A stretch of 64,000 bases of DNA from positions 124,001 to 188,000 of the forward strand of contig JACKDF010000005.1 of assembly GCA_020633655.1 (NCBI GenBank), in the 5' to 3' direction. A program made the translations under genes and the position numbers. Of the stretch, positions 38,048 to 47,589 are shown in pieces. This DNA comes from Deferribacteres bacterium (GTDB lineage: Bacteria > Zhuqueibacterota > Zhuqueibacteria > Zhuqueibacterales > Geothermadaptataceae). Each line of letters opens with the position of its first letter. Within the stretch, counting starts at the first letter, position 1. The notes below the pieces were generated by a model. It saw only the letters and a program-made list of their open reading frames with translations, ran no database searches and was not told the DNA's origin.

Positions 38048-38440
38048 TTATAATTTCATTTTAGTGTTCACTAAACGCTTGTATTCAACTTTCGGATAAT
38101 GCGCAAAATTTACAAGCAATCCTAATTTATAACCAGTTGCATTTAAATAATTTAATACCTGGGACTCGTGCTTCTCTTGCATGGCTGAAACGGTTTTAAT
38201 TTCCAAAATGATCTTTTCGAAACAAATAAAATCCGGAATAAATTTTTTCTTTAATTCATGATTTTTATAGGTTAAACCAATTTGTTCCTGTGAAGAAACT
38301 GGAATTCCTTGCATTCCAAATTCAAGTTCAAGACATTCCTGATAAACAGGCTCAGTATAACCACATCCCATTTCTTTGTACACTTCAAAACAAGCTCCCA
38401 TTATAGCATAACTTTCAACCGGATAAATAAGTTCAGCCAT
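38048..38440 (-). CDS. GxxExxY protein (PD-(D/E)XK-like)
   Basis: The 130-residue protein shows the namesake motif GCGYTEPVYQECLELEF and a nuclease-like core FIPDFICF...ILEIKTV, where Asp, Glu and Lys match a PD-(D/E)XK active site. Function is not established for this family, which is widespread in FCB and cyanobacterial genomes, often in multiple copies. It stands alone between lgt and a small membrane-protein gene on the same strand. Confidence 0.9.
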   Translation of the reverse strand: MAELIYPVESYAIMGACFEVYKEMGCGYTEPVYQECLELEFGMQGIPVSSQEQIGLTYKNHELKKKFIPDFICFEKIILEIKTVSAMQEKHESQVLNYLNATGYKLGLLVNFAHYPKVEYKRLVNTKMKL

Positions 38441-38554
38441 TAAAAAATCCCCCTAATTTTTTTGCAATTATAAATTACAGTTGTCTGTTAATCCAAAATT
38501 CGTTCTATCCGAATGAATCAATTTTTTGCGTATTTAGCGCATTTCGCGGGCCTA

Positions 38555-39088
38555 TCATTTAAGCGCCTTGAATTTCTCCCGCGCATCCGCGAATTGCTCT
38601 TCTGCCCGATTAAGATATTCCAGGCTTTCATCGATATAACCATCCGCTGAAGCTGACCATACACGGTTGATATACCGTTCACCCGCTGCAAAGCTGCTCA
38701 TTACTTCCGCGTAAGCTTGCAAGCCATACACGTGCCCGATACTTTCCCGGGCTTTCACAAAGGTTTCGAAATAGTCTGGTAAGTTATCGTCAATTTTTTT
38801 ATGAATTTCGTAGGGATTCGCATCTTCGCCACTGCTGTTTATTGCTTTTACCTCTGCAACGATCTTTTCAAGGCTCTCGCTGATATCCTGAATATTGCCA
38901 GCCAGCTTGCCTTCGTGTGTACTTTCTTTGTTGATTTCGCGCCGAACAATAAAAATACCGAGCAACGCAATGACTATCAATGCGATAAAATTGCCCCATT
39001 GCACGGCAAGCACTTCCAAAACACTTATGAGTGAACCACCGAGAACACCGACGGTAAAAAGCAGGTACCCAATCCATTTTATTTTCAT
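38555..39088 (-). CDS. Small membrane protein with C-terminal helical domain, unknown function
   Basis: The 177-residue protein has two hydrophobic helices in the first 50 residues (WIGYLLFTVGVLGG and IALIVIALLGIFIV), then a soluble part rich in charged residues (about 55-177) that looks helical and coiled-coil-forming. The last 40 residues (SLEYLNRAEEQFADAREKF) could be TPR-like. No family was recognised. It lies 17 bp downstream of the OPT transporter gene on the same strand, so the two are probably co-transcribed and may work together. Confidence 0.7.
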   Translation of the reverse strand: MKIKWIGYLLFTVGVLGGSLISVLEVLAVQWGNFIALIVIALLGIFIVRREINKESTHEGKLAGNIQDISESLEKIVAEVKAINSSGEDANPYEIHKKIDDNLPDYFETFVKARESIGHVYGLQAYAEVMSSFAAGERYINRVWSASADGYIDESLEYLNRAEEQFADAREKFKALK

Positions 39089-39105
39089 CTTCCTGTTCTC
39101 CTTTG

Positions 39106-40845
39106 TCAGGCGGCTGTAAATATATAATATATTGCGAAGCCAACACCAACCAACGCTTCACCGACAATTAATCCTGCAGCGACAGGAATACCAACTTCCT
39201 CACTAAAACGGTGCCCCATTTTCCAATCACTCACCACACGGGCCAGGCTGCCGATGCTGTAGGTCAAAACGATATTGAAGGGCAAATAGAATCCCAGCCC
39301 GACGAGAATTCCCAGGCCGCCGATGCCAACCATACTGAGAACGGCGCCAAGACCTGCTCCAGCAATGTATTTTTGCACTGGAACTTCACCACCTAAAATG
39401 CCATCGATCATCGAAGCGAGGGCCTGGCCCTGGGGCGCGGGTAAACGTTCGCTGCCAAGTCCATAGGCATTGTGCAGCACGAAAATTAAAGCCATGATGA
39501 CGATCGGGCCCAACCAGGTTGCGGAAAACTGCCCAAATTGCTGTTGTCGTGGTGATGCACCGACGAGATATCCCGTTTTCAAATCGAGCATTAAATCGGT
39601 TGCCTGCGCCATAGCAACACACGCAGCCGCACCGACCATGATGGAAGAAATGATTGCCGCATGGTCACCCAACCCATGACTGATGATGATAAGAATTGTT
39701 ACCGCAATCAGTGTCATCCCACTTAAAGGTGACCAGTTTGTACGTCCAATACATTCGGAAAGGATGACACCGGCAACCCAAATCCACACGGTACCTAACA
39801 ATGCCATGAGGGAACCGCGAATAATGCCCATTTCAGCGGTTGAATTAATTGCAATGATGAAAAGCAGTAAAGTGGCGCCGGCAATACCGATATATAAAAG
39901 TTTGATTGGCATTTCATCTTTGGATACGGCCGTTTTCATTTTTGAAGCCGTCTGCATGCTTTTAATCGCACTGATAATAAGCGGTAATGCCAACGCGATG
40001 CCCGTCAGTGCGCCACCTATGAGCATGCCGATACCAACCGGACGGAAGAGGGAAAGGCGTAAATAACCCGGCATGCTTTGCCCGGCGGTTTCGAGCATCT
40101 CCGGTGTTGGCAACAAACCCAAACCGGAAAGAGCAGGGGCGAGCATCCAGTAGCAAATATAACCGCCGATGATAAAAAACACACCGCCTTTGCCGGCGAT
40201 GTAGCCGACGCCTATCGTCATCAACGAGATATACCAGATGCCATTCATGTATTCCGGCATGCCGATTAAACTGCCTAAATCCCAGTTTTCAAAGCCGGTC
40301 GTTTGGCTGATAAAGTGCACCAACGCACTCAAACCTGCACCGGCAATCAGATAAATCGCCTTGCGAATACCCGCGCCTGGGGATTTCAAAATCGTGGCAA
40401 CCGCAACGCCACCCGGGTAGGTGAGTCGCTCGAAATCGATCATTTGCTTGCGTAACGGAATGATGAAGGCAACCCCGAGAATGCCGCCGGCAATACAGGA
40501 GAACACCATAACAACGGCGTTAAAATCCGTCTGTTGCAAAATAAAGAGTGCCGGAACAGAAAACATCATACCCGCGGAAGCGCTGTTAACAGCACTCGCT
40601 ACGGTCTGGTTGATGTTGTTTTCAACGATGCTGGTGCGGCCCATCAAGCCGCGTAAAATACCGAAACCGAGAATCGCCGCCAGTTCGCTTCCCTCGATGG
40701 AGAAGCCGAGAATAAGCGCAGCATAGCCAATGCTCAGCGCGATGAGTATACCAAGAAAATAGCCAACCAAAATGGCATGCGCTGTGAGTTCAGGGTACGG
40801 TCCCTTGCGGATAATCCGCCCCTTGCTGTCAGTGAGAGTAGACAC
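39106..40845 (-). CDS. OPT/YSL-family oligopeptide transporter
   Basis: The 579-residue protein has about 14-16 hydrophobic segments and OPT blocks ELTAHAILVGYFLG near the start, NNINQTVASAVNSASAG, LTYPGGVAVATILKS and DLMLDLKTGYLVGASPRQQQ. The last resembles the conserved DLKTG(Y/H) motif of bacterial OPT proteins. These take up oligopeptides or metal chelates. The start codon is GTG, with AGGAGG 7 nt upstream on the minus strand. It is divergent from the propeller-protein gene. Confidence 0.93.
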   Translation of the reverse strand: MSTLTDSKGRIIRKGPYPELTAHAILVGYFLGILIALSIGYAALILGFSIEGSELAAILGFGILRGLMGRTSIVENNINQTVASAVNSASAGMMFSVPALFILQQTDFNAVVMVFSCIAGGILGVAFIIPLRKQMIDFERLTYPGGVAVATILKSPGAGIRKAIYLIAGAGLSALVHFISQTTGFENWDLGSLIGMPEYMNGIWYISLMTIGVGYIAGKGGVFFIIGGYICYWMLAPALSGLGLLPTPEMLETAGQSMPGYLRLSLFRPVGIGMLIGGALTGIALALPLIISAIKSMQTASKMKTAVSKDEMPIKLLYIGIAGATLLLFIIAINSTAEMGIIRGSLMALLGTVWIWVAGVILSECIGRTNWSPLSGMTLIAVTILIIISHGLGDHAAIISSIMVGAAACVAMAQATDLMLDLKTGYLVGASPRQQQFGQFSATWLGPIVIMALIFVLHNAYGLGSERLPAPQGQALASMIDGILGGEVPVQKYIAGAGLGAVLSMVGIGGLGILVGLGFYLPFNIVLTYSIGSLARVVSDWKMGHRFSEEVGIPVAAGLIVGEALVGVGFAIYYIFTAA

Positions 40846-41246
40846 GTAAATTCCTCCTGTTTGCTCCGGAAATATTTCGATAACATAGAAAAGGGATGCG
40901 TTCTATTACACTATCAAGGTTGTAAGTATAAGTGTCTTTTTGGAAAAAAACAAAGGGTAGATGATGAAAATTGAAAGATATTCCGAGTCCATATAAAAAA
41001 ACAAGATGTAAATTGAGCAATTCTTTTTCACGATATACCTGTTAGATAATGTCTTACTGTTAGCCTTGATGTCTGCGTTAATTCGATATTGGAGGTAACA
41101 ACAAAAAGACGAGATATTCATTTCTTGGTTTGTGAATGTCTTTTTAATCATAAGACGTGTTGTTTAATCTAATCTTAGAAACTTTGGAAGTGCATTATTA
41201 TTAATTATGCGGTATGGTATATTTAAATTTGTAAAAGGATCAGATT
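40846..41246. other. A+T-rich divergent intergenic region
   Basis: The 401 bp separate the OPT gene and the triple-propeller gene, both starting here. It is markedly A+T-rich, like the propeller gene itself. A TAAATTTG sequence at 41224-41231 fits the Bacteroidetes -7 consensus TAnnTTTG, but it is only about 16 nt from the ATG and lacks a clear -33 box, so no promoter is called. Confidence 0.4.
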
Positions 41247-44200
41247 ATGAAATCCCCAATCCCGGTAATATTAACCTACATAATTGTTATCGCTTTATTC
41301 TCTAGTAATAATTTGTTTGGAAGTGTAAGCAACTCCGGTAGTCTACCTCATCCAATGGAATCATTAGAATGGACATATTTAACAGAGGGACGTGTCCGTT
41401 CATCCGCTGCTATTGACCAAAATGGGACCATTTATTTTGGTTCGTATGATACAAAACTCTATGCTGTGAATCCAGATGGGACTAAAAAATGGGAATTTCA
41501 AACGGAGCGTGCTATAAATTCGAAACCAGCCATTGGCCCGGACGGGACTATTTATTTTGGATCCTGGGATAAAAAAATATATGCAGTAAATTCAAATGGT
41601 ACAATAAAATGGAGCTATGTTACTGGTGAAGCTATTTATTCAAGTCCAACGGTTGGCATCGATGGTACAATTTATCTTAAAGCACAGGATGGAAAACTAT
41701 ATGCGTTTAATCCAGATGGTACCCTGAAATGGGAATTCGAAACAGGGGATTTTTCCTCATCTTCACCTACGCTGAGCCCAGATGGTACGATTTACATTGG
41801 CACAGCAAATGATCAAAATGAACTATATGCAATAAATCCAAATGGAACTAAAAAGTGGTCTTTTCAAACAAAGGGATATGTGTATTCATCGCCGGCTATC
41901 GACAGAGATGGCACAATATACTTTGGATCGTTCGATAGTACTTTTTATGCGTTGGACGAATATGGGACTCAAAAATGGAAATTTAAAACTGGTGATTTGA
42001 TTGGATCATCTCCTGCTATTGGAAGTGATGGGACAGTTTATATCGGTTCTGATGATGCCAAACTCTATGCATTCAATCCTGATGGAATTTTAAAATGGTC
42101 ATATAGTGCAGAATGGGACGTTCGATCTTCCGTCGCTATCGGTGCAAGTGGAACCATCTTTTTTTGCAACAGCAAAAATTTATATGCAATTAATAATGAC
42201 GGTACAACAAAATGGATATACACAACAAATGATTTCGTAGAAACATCTCCAGCAATTGGTCCCGAAGGTACTTTATACTTTGGATCAGAGGATGGCAGGC
42301 TTTACGCTTTAAAAACTGAATGTAGAGGCTTGGCGGAAAGTGCATGGCCCAGATTCTTGAATAATGATCAATCAAGTTTTTTTAATGAAAATTGTCCTCA
42401 AGCCAGAGTCTCTAATAGAGAAATTTACGTTCATGATCGAACAATTTCATTAGATGGCACAGACTCATTTGATCCTGATGGTGATGGATTATTTTACCTG
42501 TGGCAGATTGTGGAGCAACCCAGTGTTTATCCCGCGACTTTAACGGATTCTACATCTGCTGTTATCTCTGTAACGATACCATACGCATACGTAGGCCTAA
42601 AATATCGTCTTTCTTTAACTGTAACTGATGGTGACGATGGCATTTCATCAGCTTCAGTTTGGGTAATAAATCCTGATAGCTTAAAAATTTGGGAATTTGA
42701 TACCGGTGATATTGTAAATTCTTCAACCGCAATAGGCAGCGATGGTACAATTTATATTGGATCAAATTCGAAAAGTCTTTATGCAATTCATAATGATGGA
42801 TCTTTAAAATGGGAGTTTGTTACAGGTGATCGAATCAAATCATCTCCTGTAATAGATTTAGATGGCACAGTTTATGTAGTATCGGATAAATTTTACGCCA
42901 TTTCAGAAAATGGTGTTAAGAAATGGGAACTCAAAATGGATTCTGATATTAAGAATTCCCCCGCTATTGGTTGGGATGGTTCGGTATATTTTTCCACAAA
43001 AAATAGTCTGCATAAGATTAATCCTGACGGATCGACAAAAACTTTATTTCAATTGAGGGATAATATTGTGACCTCCCCAGTTGTTGATAGTGAAGGTACA
43101 GTGTATTTTGGGACTGATAATAATGTGCTTTATGCGGTGAAGCAGGATAGCACAATTAAATGGAAATTTGGCACTGTGGGTGAATCGATAACATCACCTG
43201 TAGTTGATAGTCATGGAATCGTCTATGTGGGTGCAAGTAAGTTGTATGCGGTTAATCAAAATGGAACAAGCAGATGGTATTTCTTGACAGGGGGTTCTGT
43301 AAATTCTGAACCAACAATTGGATTAGACGGAATAGTCTATGTTGGAAGCAGTGATAGTACGCTCTATGCTGTTAATCCTGACGGATCGTTAAATTGGCAA
43401 TACAAAACAAATGGTCAAATTCGAACTTCTCCTCTACTCGGAAGTAGCGGGAATATCTATTTTGGTTCGGATGATTACAATTTTTATGCACTCGATTCAA
43501 ACGGAGTTGACCAGTGGATTTTTCAGGCAAATGATAAAATACAATCTTCACCTACGATTGGGGCAGGCGGTATATTATATTTTGGTTGTGATGACCACAA
43601 ACTCTATGCCGTTCGAACGTTGGAAAATGGACTTGCTAATGGTCATTGGCCAAAATATCGCGGAAATACTTATAATTCGGGTAGAAGCTTAGAATTTACA
43701 ATGGCTGATGGAATACAAAAATGGAATTTTTCTGCAGAAAATAAATTTCGTTCGTCTCCTGCATTAGCAGATGATGGCACTATTTATATTGGCTCGGATG
43801 ACAATAAATTATATGCTATTCGCTCAGATGGTGTTGAAAAATGGCAATTTGATGTTGGTGCTGATCTAAAATCATCTCCGGTAGTTGGCGCGGATGGGAC
43901 TATTTATATCGGTGCCTATACAAAAAAACTCTACGCAATTAATCCAAATGGCTTGAAAAGATGGGAATTCGAATCTGAAGCATCAATTAGTGCGTCTCCT
44001 TCAATTGATGTGAGTGGCACTGTATATGTTGGTTCACACGATCAGAAAATTTATGCGATCGATTCAACTGGAAATAAAAAATGGGAATTTCACACTGGTG
44101 GTTTAGTGATGTCTTCAGCTGCAATTGATACTGCCGGAAATATTTACATCGGATCTACAGATAATAAAATTTATGCTATTACTTCCTATGGTACCTTAAT

Positions 44201-45044
44201 TTGGACTTTTGAAACTGAAGGAGCAATAAAGTCTTCCCCTGCGATTGACGGTGATGGTACAATTTATGTTGGTTCAAATGATGGTAAATTATACGCTATC
44301 AATCCAAATGGTACAAAGAAATGGGATTTTGTGGCATCAGAATTAATTGAAAGCTCCCCGGTAATTGATTCGAATGGAATAATTTATTTTGGCTCTAATG
44401 ATAATAGAATCTATGCTATTTATCCCGATGGTTTTAAAAAGTGGCACTTCGAGACAAATGCTGATGTTTTAGCAACGCCAACTATCAGCGCTGATGGAAC
44501 CATTATTATTGGATCTTCTGATAAATTTCTATATGCAATAAATGCCGATGGTACATCCAAATGGATGTTTCAAACACGGGATGCCATTCACTCTTCCGCA
44601 GCAATCGGCAAAGATGGCACGGTATACGTAGGATCAAACGACAAAAATTTATACGCAATCTTCGACGACAACGGCGGCCTCGCCGACAGCTCCTGGCCGA
44701 AATTCCGAGGCAATGCGCAGAATACGGGATATATGCATAAAACCAACACCACCGTCGCTACTGAAAATTCTATTTTACCGCAACAATTCCAGCTTCACCC
44801 GATTTTCCCAAATCCGTTTAACCCGCAAACGCAGATTCAGTATGATCTTCCACGAGATGCACATGTGCGCATCGTGGTTTACAACACGCTTGGACAGGAA
44901 ATTGACAGATTAGTAGACGTGCAGAAAACTGCCGGTGTGCATAACTTGATCTGGCAGGCTGAGGGCATGCCTTCGGGCGTCTATTTTGTGAAAATCCAAG
45001 CTGGGCGTTTTAGTGCGACGCAAAAGTGTGTGTTGATGCGGTAA
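41247..45044 (+). CDS. Secreted protein with three eight-bladed PQQ-like propellers, PKD-like domain and T9SS tail
   Basis: The 1265-residue protein has a signal peptide, then repeats of about 39 residues built on DGTIYFGSxDxKLYAxNPDGTxKWxF. Eight repeats lie in residues about 45-360, eight in about 485-800 and eight in about 830-1145, 24 in all. Each block closes with GLA..WP plus a GN or NN segment, so the count supports three separate eight-bladed propellers. A PKD/Ig-like domain (DSFDPDGDGLFYLWQI) sits between blocks 1 and 2. The C-terminus (FPNPFNPQTQIQYDL) is a T9SS type A tail. No PQQ or calcium-site catalytic residues were identified, so it is more likely a binding or adhesion protein than a dehydrogenase. 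Body DNA is much more A+T-rich than the last 400 bp. Confidence 0.88.
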   Translation: MKSPIPVILTYIIVIALFSSNNLFGSVSNSGSLPHPMESLEWTYLTEGRVRSSAAIDQNGTIYFGSYDTKLYAVNPDGTKKWEFQTERAINSKPAIGPDGTIYFGSWDKKIYAVNSNGTIKWSYVTGEAIYSSPTVGIDGTIYLKAQDGKLYAFNPDGTLKWEFETGDFSSSSPTLSPDGTIYIGTANDQNELYAINPNGTKKWSFQTKGYVYSSPAIDRDGTIYFGSFDSTFYALDEYGTQKWKFKTGDLIGSSPAIGSDGTVYIGSDDAKLYAFNPDGILKWSYSAEWDVRSSVAIGASGTIFFCNSKNLYAINNDGTTKWIYTTNDFVETSPAIGPEGTLYFGSEDGRLYALKTECRGLAESAWPRFLNNDQSSFFNENCPQARVSNREIYVHDRTISLDGTDSFDPDGDGLFYLWQIVEQPSVYPATLTDSTSAVISVTIPYAYVGLKYRLSLTVTDGDDGISSASVWVINPDSLKIWEFDTGDIVNSSTAIGSDGTIYIGSNSKSLYAIHNDGSLKWEFVTGDRIKSSPVIDLDGTVYVVSDKFYAISENGVKKWELKMDSDIKNSPAIGWDGSVYFSTKNSLHKINPDGSTKTLFQLRDNIVTSPVVDSEGTVYFGTDNNVLYAVKQDSTIKWKFGTVGESITSPVVDSHGIVYVGASKLYAVNQNGTSRWYFLTGGSVNSEPTIGLDGIVYVGSSDSTLYAVNPDGSLNWQYKTNGQIRTSPLLGSSGNIYFGSDDYNFYALDSNGVDQWIFQANDKIQSSPTIGAGGILYFGCDDHKLYAVRTLENGLANGHWPKYRGNTYNSGRSLEFTMADGIQKWNFSAENKFRSSPALADDGTIYIGSDDNKLYAIRSDGVEKWQFDVGADLKSSPVVGADGTIYIGAYTKKLYAINPNGLKRWEFESEASISASPSIDVSGTVYVGSHDQKIYAIDSTGNKKWEFHTGGLVMSSAAIDTAGNIYIGSTDNKIYAITSYGTLIWTFETEGAIKSSPAIDGDGTIYVGSNDGKLYAINPNGTKKWDFVASELIESSPVIDSNGIIYFGSNDNRIYAIYPDGFKKWHFETNADVLATPTISADGTIIIGSSDKFLYAINADGTSKWMFQTRDAIHSSAAIGKDGTVYVGSNDKNLYAIFDDNGGLADSSWPKFRGNAQNTGYMHKTNTTVATENSILPQQFQLHPIFPNPFNPQTQIQYDLPRDAHVRIVVYNTLGQEIDRLVDVQKTAGVHNLIWQAEGMPSGVYFVKIQAGRFSATQKCVLMR

Positions 45045-45061
45045 AGTGAGTGTATGGGTAT

Positions 45062-45113
45062 GTAGTTCAGGCTTTAGTCTGCCGGTGCTGTAACAAGCTA
45101 AAGCTTGTACTAC
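45062..45113. repeat. Hairpin repeat between convergent propeller and acyltransferase genes
   Basis: GTAGTTCAGGCTTTAG (45062-45077) pairs with CTAAAGCTTGTACTAC (45098-45113) at 14 of 16 positions around a 20-nt loop. It lies 17 bp after the propeller stop and 19 bp from the acyltransferase stop. It could act as a bidirectional terminator, though no T-run follows, or be a dispersed palindrome. Confidence 0.65.
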
Positions 45114-45132
45114 GTACATTTCTTATTTTCCT

Positions 45133-45771
45133 TTAAGTACCTTCATCCCGCAACCGCACCGTGCTTGCATTCTCCGGAATTTTCCCGCGCTTGTCACAAA
45201 AAAATTCACGAATCCTGTCCATGTCTTTTTTCATATCACCCGTCGGAATGAAAGATAAACCAAATCCTGCTTCCCTGGTTGGATAATCAAGGTAACCGCA
45301 GACGATGGGAACCTGCGCTTTGAGGGCAATCCAGTAAAACCCTGATTTCCAGTAATCGCTCTTTTTGCGTGTTCCCTCGGCAGCAAGGGCAAGCACTAAT
45401 TTTTCCGATGTTTTAAACTTGTCCGCTATCTGATCAACCACGCCGCTGGAAGAGGACCGGTTAATTGCGATTCCTCCGAGCCAGCGCATGAAACCACCAA
45501 AGGGTTTACGGAAAATGGTATGCTTTCCCATCCAGGCTATTTTTAAACGCAAAGTAAAAACTGTTAACAACGCCAGGGGAAAATCCCAGTTGCTGGTGTG
45601 TGGCGCTCCAACAATGAGGAATTTTCCCTCCGGGGGCAAATTATCTACTATTTTCCAACCGGTAATTTGCAAGCACAGTCTGCCGAACCAGTATTTTAGT
45701 ATTCCGGAGTGCGGAGCATTGTGCTGGATGCGTGAGTTGGGGAGTTTTCTGTTTGTTTGTGGTTTTACCAT
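45133..45771 (-). CDS. 1-acyl-sn-glycerol-3-phosphate acyltransferase-like protein (PlsC family)
   Basis: The 212-residue protein has the acyltransferase HX4D motif (His58 and Asp63 in APHTSNWDF), an INRSSSSG block in the FP.G-R position, and EGTRKK corresponding to motif III. Family members transfer acyl chains to lysophosphatidate or other polar acceptors at the inner membrane. This short version resembles PlsC-like proteins often annotated simply as acyltransferases; substrate is unproven. The gene stands alone and converges with the propeller gene. Confidence 0.88.
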   Translation of the reverse strand: MVKPQTNRKLPNSRIQHNAPHSGILKYWFGRLCLQITGWKIVDNLPPEGKFLIVGAPHTSNWDFPLALLTVFTLRLKIAWMGKHTIFRKPFGGFMRWLGGIAINRSSSSGVVDQIADKFKTSEKLVLALAAEGTRKKSDYWKSGFYWIALKAQVPIVCGYLDYPTREAGFGLSFIPTGDMKKDMDRIREFFCDKRGKIPENASTVRLRDEGT

Positions 45772-46113
45772 GATTCTGTCCTGAAAAGTCCCCTCATTGC
45801 TTTATTCTAACTTACGAGTAATATGTGAATAACAATTATCCTGTTTTATTCCCGCACCGCTCAAAGTGGAAGATGGGGGCTGTGTCAAAACACATTATTT
45901 TTGACCCAAACATCTATTTTCATAGAGCGAAAGCGTCATCGCTGAGCGTAACGCACGTTTCACTCGGCGGGACGCCTTCGTGCTATTTATGTTTTGACTC
46001 AGCCCCAATCTTGGGTAATATGTTAATAACAATTATATCTTTTATTTCGAGAGGTGCTTAAAATGGGAAAAAATTTCAAAAAGCAAAAGGGAAATTGTAT
46101 GCCCTGAAGGTAC
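45772..46113. other. Intergenic region holding a subfamily B MITE-like element
   Basis: The 342-bp gap separates the acyltransferase start from the diguanylate cyclase stop. Apart from the element at 45872-46010 nothing was recognised. The leader TTTATTCCCGCACCGCTCAA (from 45845) resembles the outer flank of the subfamily A copies. Confidence 0.6.
45872..46010. repeat. MITE-like palindromic element, subfamily B, copy 2
   Basis: Starts GATGGGGGCTGTGTCAAAACA and ends TGTTTTGACTCAGCCCCAATC on the same strand. The reverse complement matches 31399-31536 almost completely, including the internal GCGTCCCGCC arm. Near-identity over about 137 bp implies recent copying. No coding capacity. Confidence 0.9.
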
Positions 46114-47589
46114 TTAGCTCATGTACAGTTCCCGTCCGCGATAACGGGTTTTGTTGCGTCCCTCGTTTTTGGCCCGATACAATGCTTTGTCCGCTTCTTC
46201 AATGAGTTCTGCAGGACTCGATTCACTGGCTGGATATTGCGTCGCAACGCCAAGACTGATCGTGATGTGCCTGTCCGATTCCGTGAGCTCGTGATGAATT
46301 TGAAGTTTCGAAATTTTCAGGCGCATTTTTTGCGCTAATAGCAATGCACCACGATTGCCTGTTGTGAGTATAACGGCGAATTCTTCCCCTCCATAACGTG
46401 CTACCAAATCTCCCGGCCTTGTCACGGTATTGTTTAAAACTGCGGCAACTTTTTTTAGACACTCATCGCCGGCCTGGTGCCCGTAGGTATCATTGAAATT
46501 TTTAAAGTGATCAATATCGATCATAATCATTGAGATTGGTGCATTAATACGCTTCGCACGCCGCCATTCCAATGCAAGCGTCTCCTCAAATTGTCGGCGG
46601 TTGGCAATTCCGGTAAGGGCGTCACGGTAGGCAAGAGCGGCCTTTTTCTGGCTTTGCACCAGAGCTGTGTAATGAAAACTCGCATAACTGTGGAAAAACA
46701 GGAGGCATGCGGTACCAAAAAGATAGACCACCAAATGCAGGATGAAGAGATTTTTCTTATTCTTCGTTTGCGCTGCAAGCATTTTTTGTGAAGGAAGCGA
46801 TATCGATATTCCACCTCGAGTTGCACCAACCTGAACGCCGGATTCATGGTGGCATTGCATACACGATTCTTGCATTGTAAGGGGAGCCATATAGCGAAAA
46901 AAATGCACGGAATCCTGTTTTACAAGTTCAATTTTTTCACGCACTCCCTTCTCAAACGATTTAAGTGCAGCCTCCTCCCAGGAATCCGGGTAGTTTTCAG
47001 GACGAATTGGATCTAAACTTGTTAAGTGCACTAGAATGTCGTTTTGTTGATTGCTGATTTCTGCGATCTGTCTTGTCATGTAGGCAGGATTAATTTTCGT
47101 CAGATGAATTCCCTCGCTCGTAACGATGTCCCGTGAAGGATCATTTAAGTAAGGATTGGGTTGCGTCTTTTCGGTAACAGGAACATAAACGCCGCCATGC
47201 TGTGCGTTCCAAAGGCGGGTCAGTTCGATTTGCCTAAAAAAAGAGTTACCTCGGTCTTTTGCGAGCTCAATAGTGTTACTGTTTATGTAGGTAAAATTCC
47301 AAACGAGGGAGAGGGTGACGAGCAAAGTCCACAGTAAAAAGGGAATTAGTAGCGCTTTCCAAAGGTCGACTTTAATTTCACCACTTTTTTTAGACTCGAC
47401 TGTCCTGAAAAAATTGTCAAGTCGTCTTGTTTTTAGGGGGGAGCCGTCGGTTGTTTGCAGTCCTGAGAAGAATAAATGCGAGAATAAACACGCAAGCATC
47501 CCACGAAGTGTCGGATGTTTTGAGCGGCATTTGGAAATAAAATGTCGAAACTCTTCCGAGAAGTTGAGTCGTTGGAATCGTGCGTTCAA
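46114..47589 (-). CDS. Membrane diguanylate cyclase with CxxCH (DUF3365/Tll0287-like) sensor domain
   Basis: The C-terminal GGDEF domain (about residues 320-485) has an intact active site (ARYGGEEF, Gly400-Phe404), so it should make c-di-GMP from GTP. The periplasmic sensor (about 105-275) carries CMQCHH (Cys243, Cys246, His247), a c-type heme site of the DUF3365/Tll0287-like type, suggesting redox or ligand sensing. Hydrophobic segments lie at about 78-97 and 281-300. The longest frame starts at a TTG (47589) and has about 75 residues before the first helix that look unlike a normal N-terminus; the true start may be further in, but no good alternative with a ribosome site was found. Confidence 0.88.
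   Translation of the reverse strand: MNARFQRLNFSEEFRHFISKCRSKHPTLRGMLACLFSHLFFSGLQTTDGSPLKTRRLDNFFRTVESKKSGEIKVDLWKALLIPFLLWTLLVTLSLVWNFTYINSNTIELAKDRGNSFFRQIELTRLWNAQHGGVYVPVTEKTQPNPYLNDPSRDIVTSEGIHLTKINPAYMTRQIAEISNQQNDILVHLTSLDPIRPENYPDSWEEAALKSFEKGVREKIELVKQDSVHFFRYMAPLTMQESCMQCHHESGVQVGATRGGISISLPSQKMLAAQTKNKKNLFILHLVVYLFGTACLLFFHSYASFHYTALVQSQKKAALAYRDALTGIANRRQFEETLALEWRRAKRINAPISMIMIDIDHFKNFNDTYGHQAGDECLKKVAAVLNNTVTRPGDLVARYGGEEFAVILTTGNRGALLLAQKMRLKISKLQIHHELTESDRHITISLGVATQYPASESSPAELIEEADKALYRAKNEGRNKTRYRGRELYMS

Noticed and set aside
41224..41231. TAAATTTG as a Bacteroidetes-type -7 promoter box before the propeller gene
   Set aside because: It is too close to the start codon and lacks a -33 box; in A+T-rich DNA the match is expected by chance.
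41247..45044. PQQ-dependent dehydrogenase
   Set aside because: Blades look PQQ-like, but no catalytic Asp/Glu calcium site was found and there are three propellers with a sorting tail, so only a binding role is suggested.
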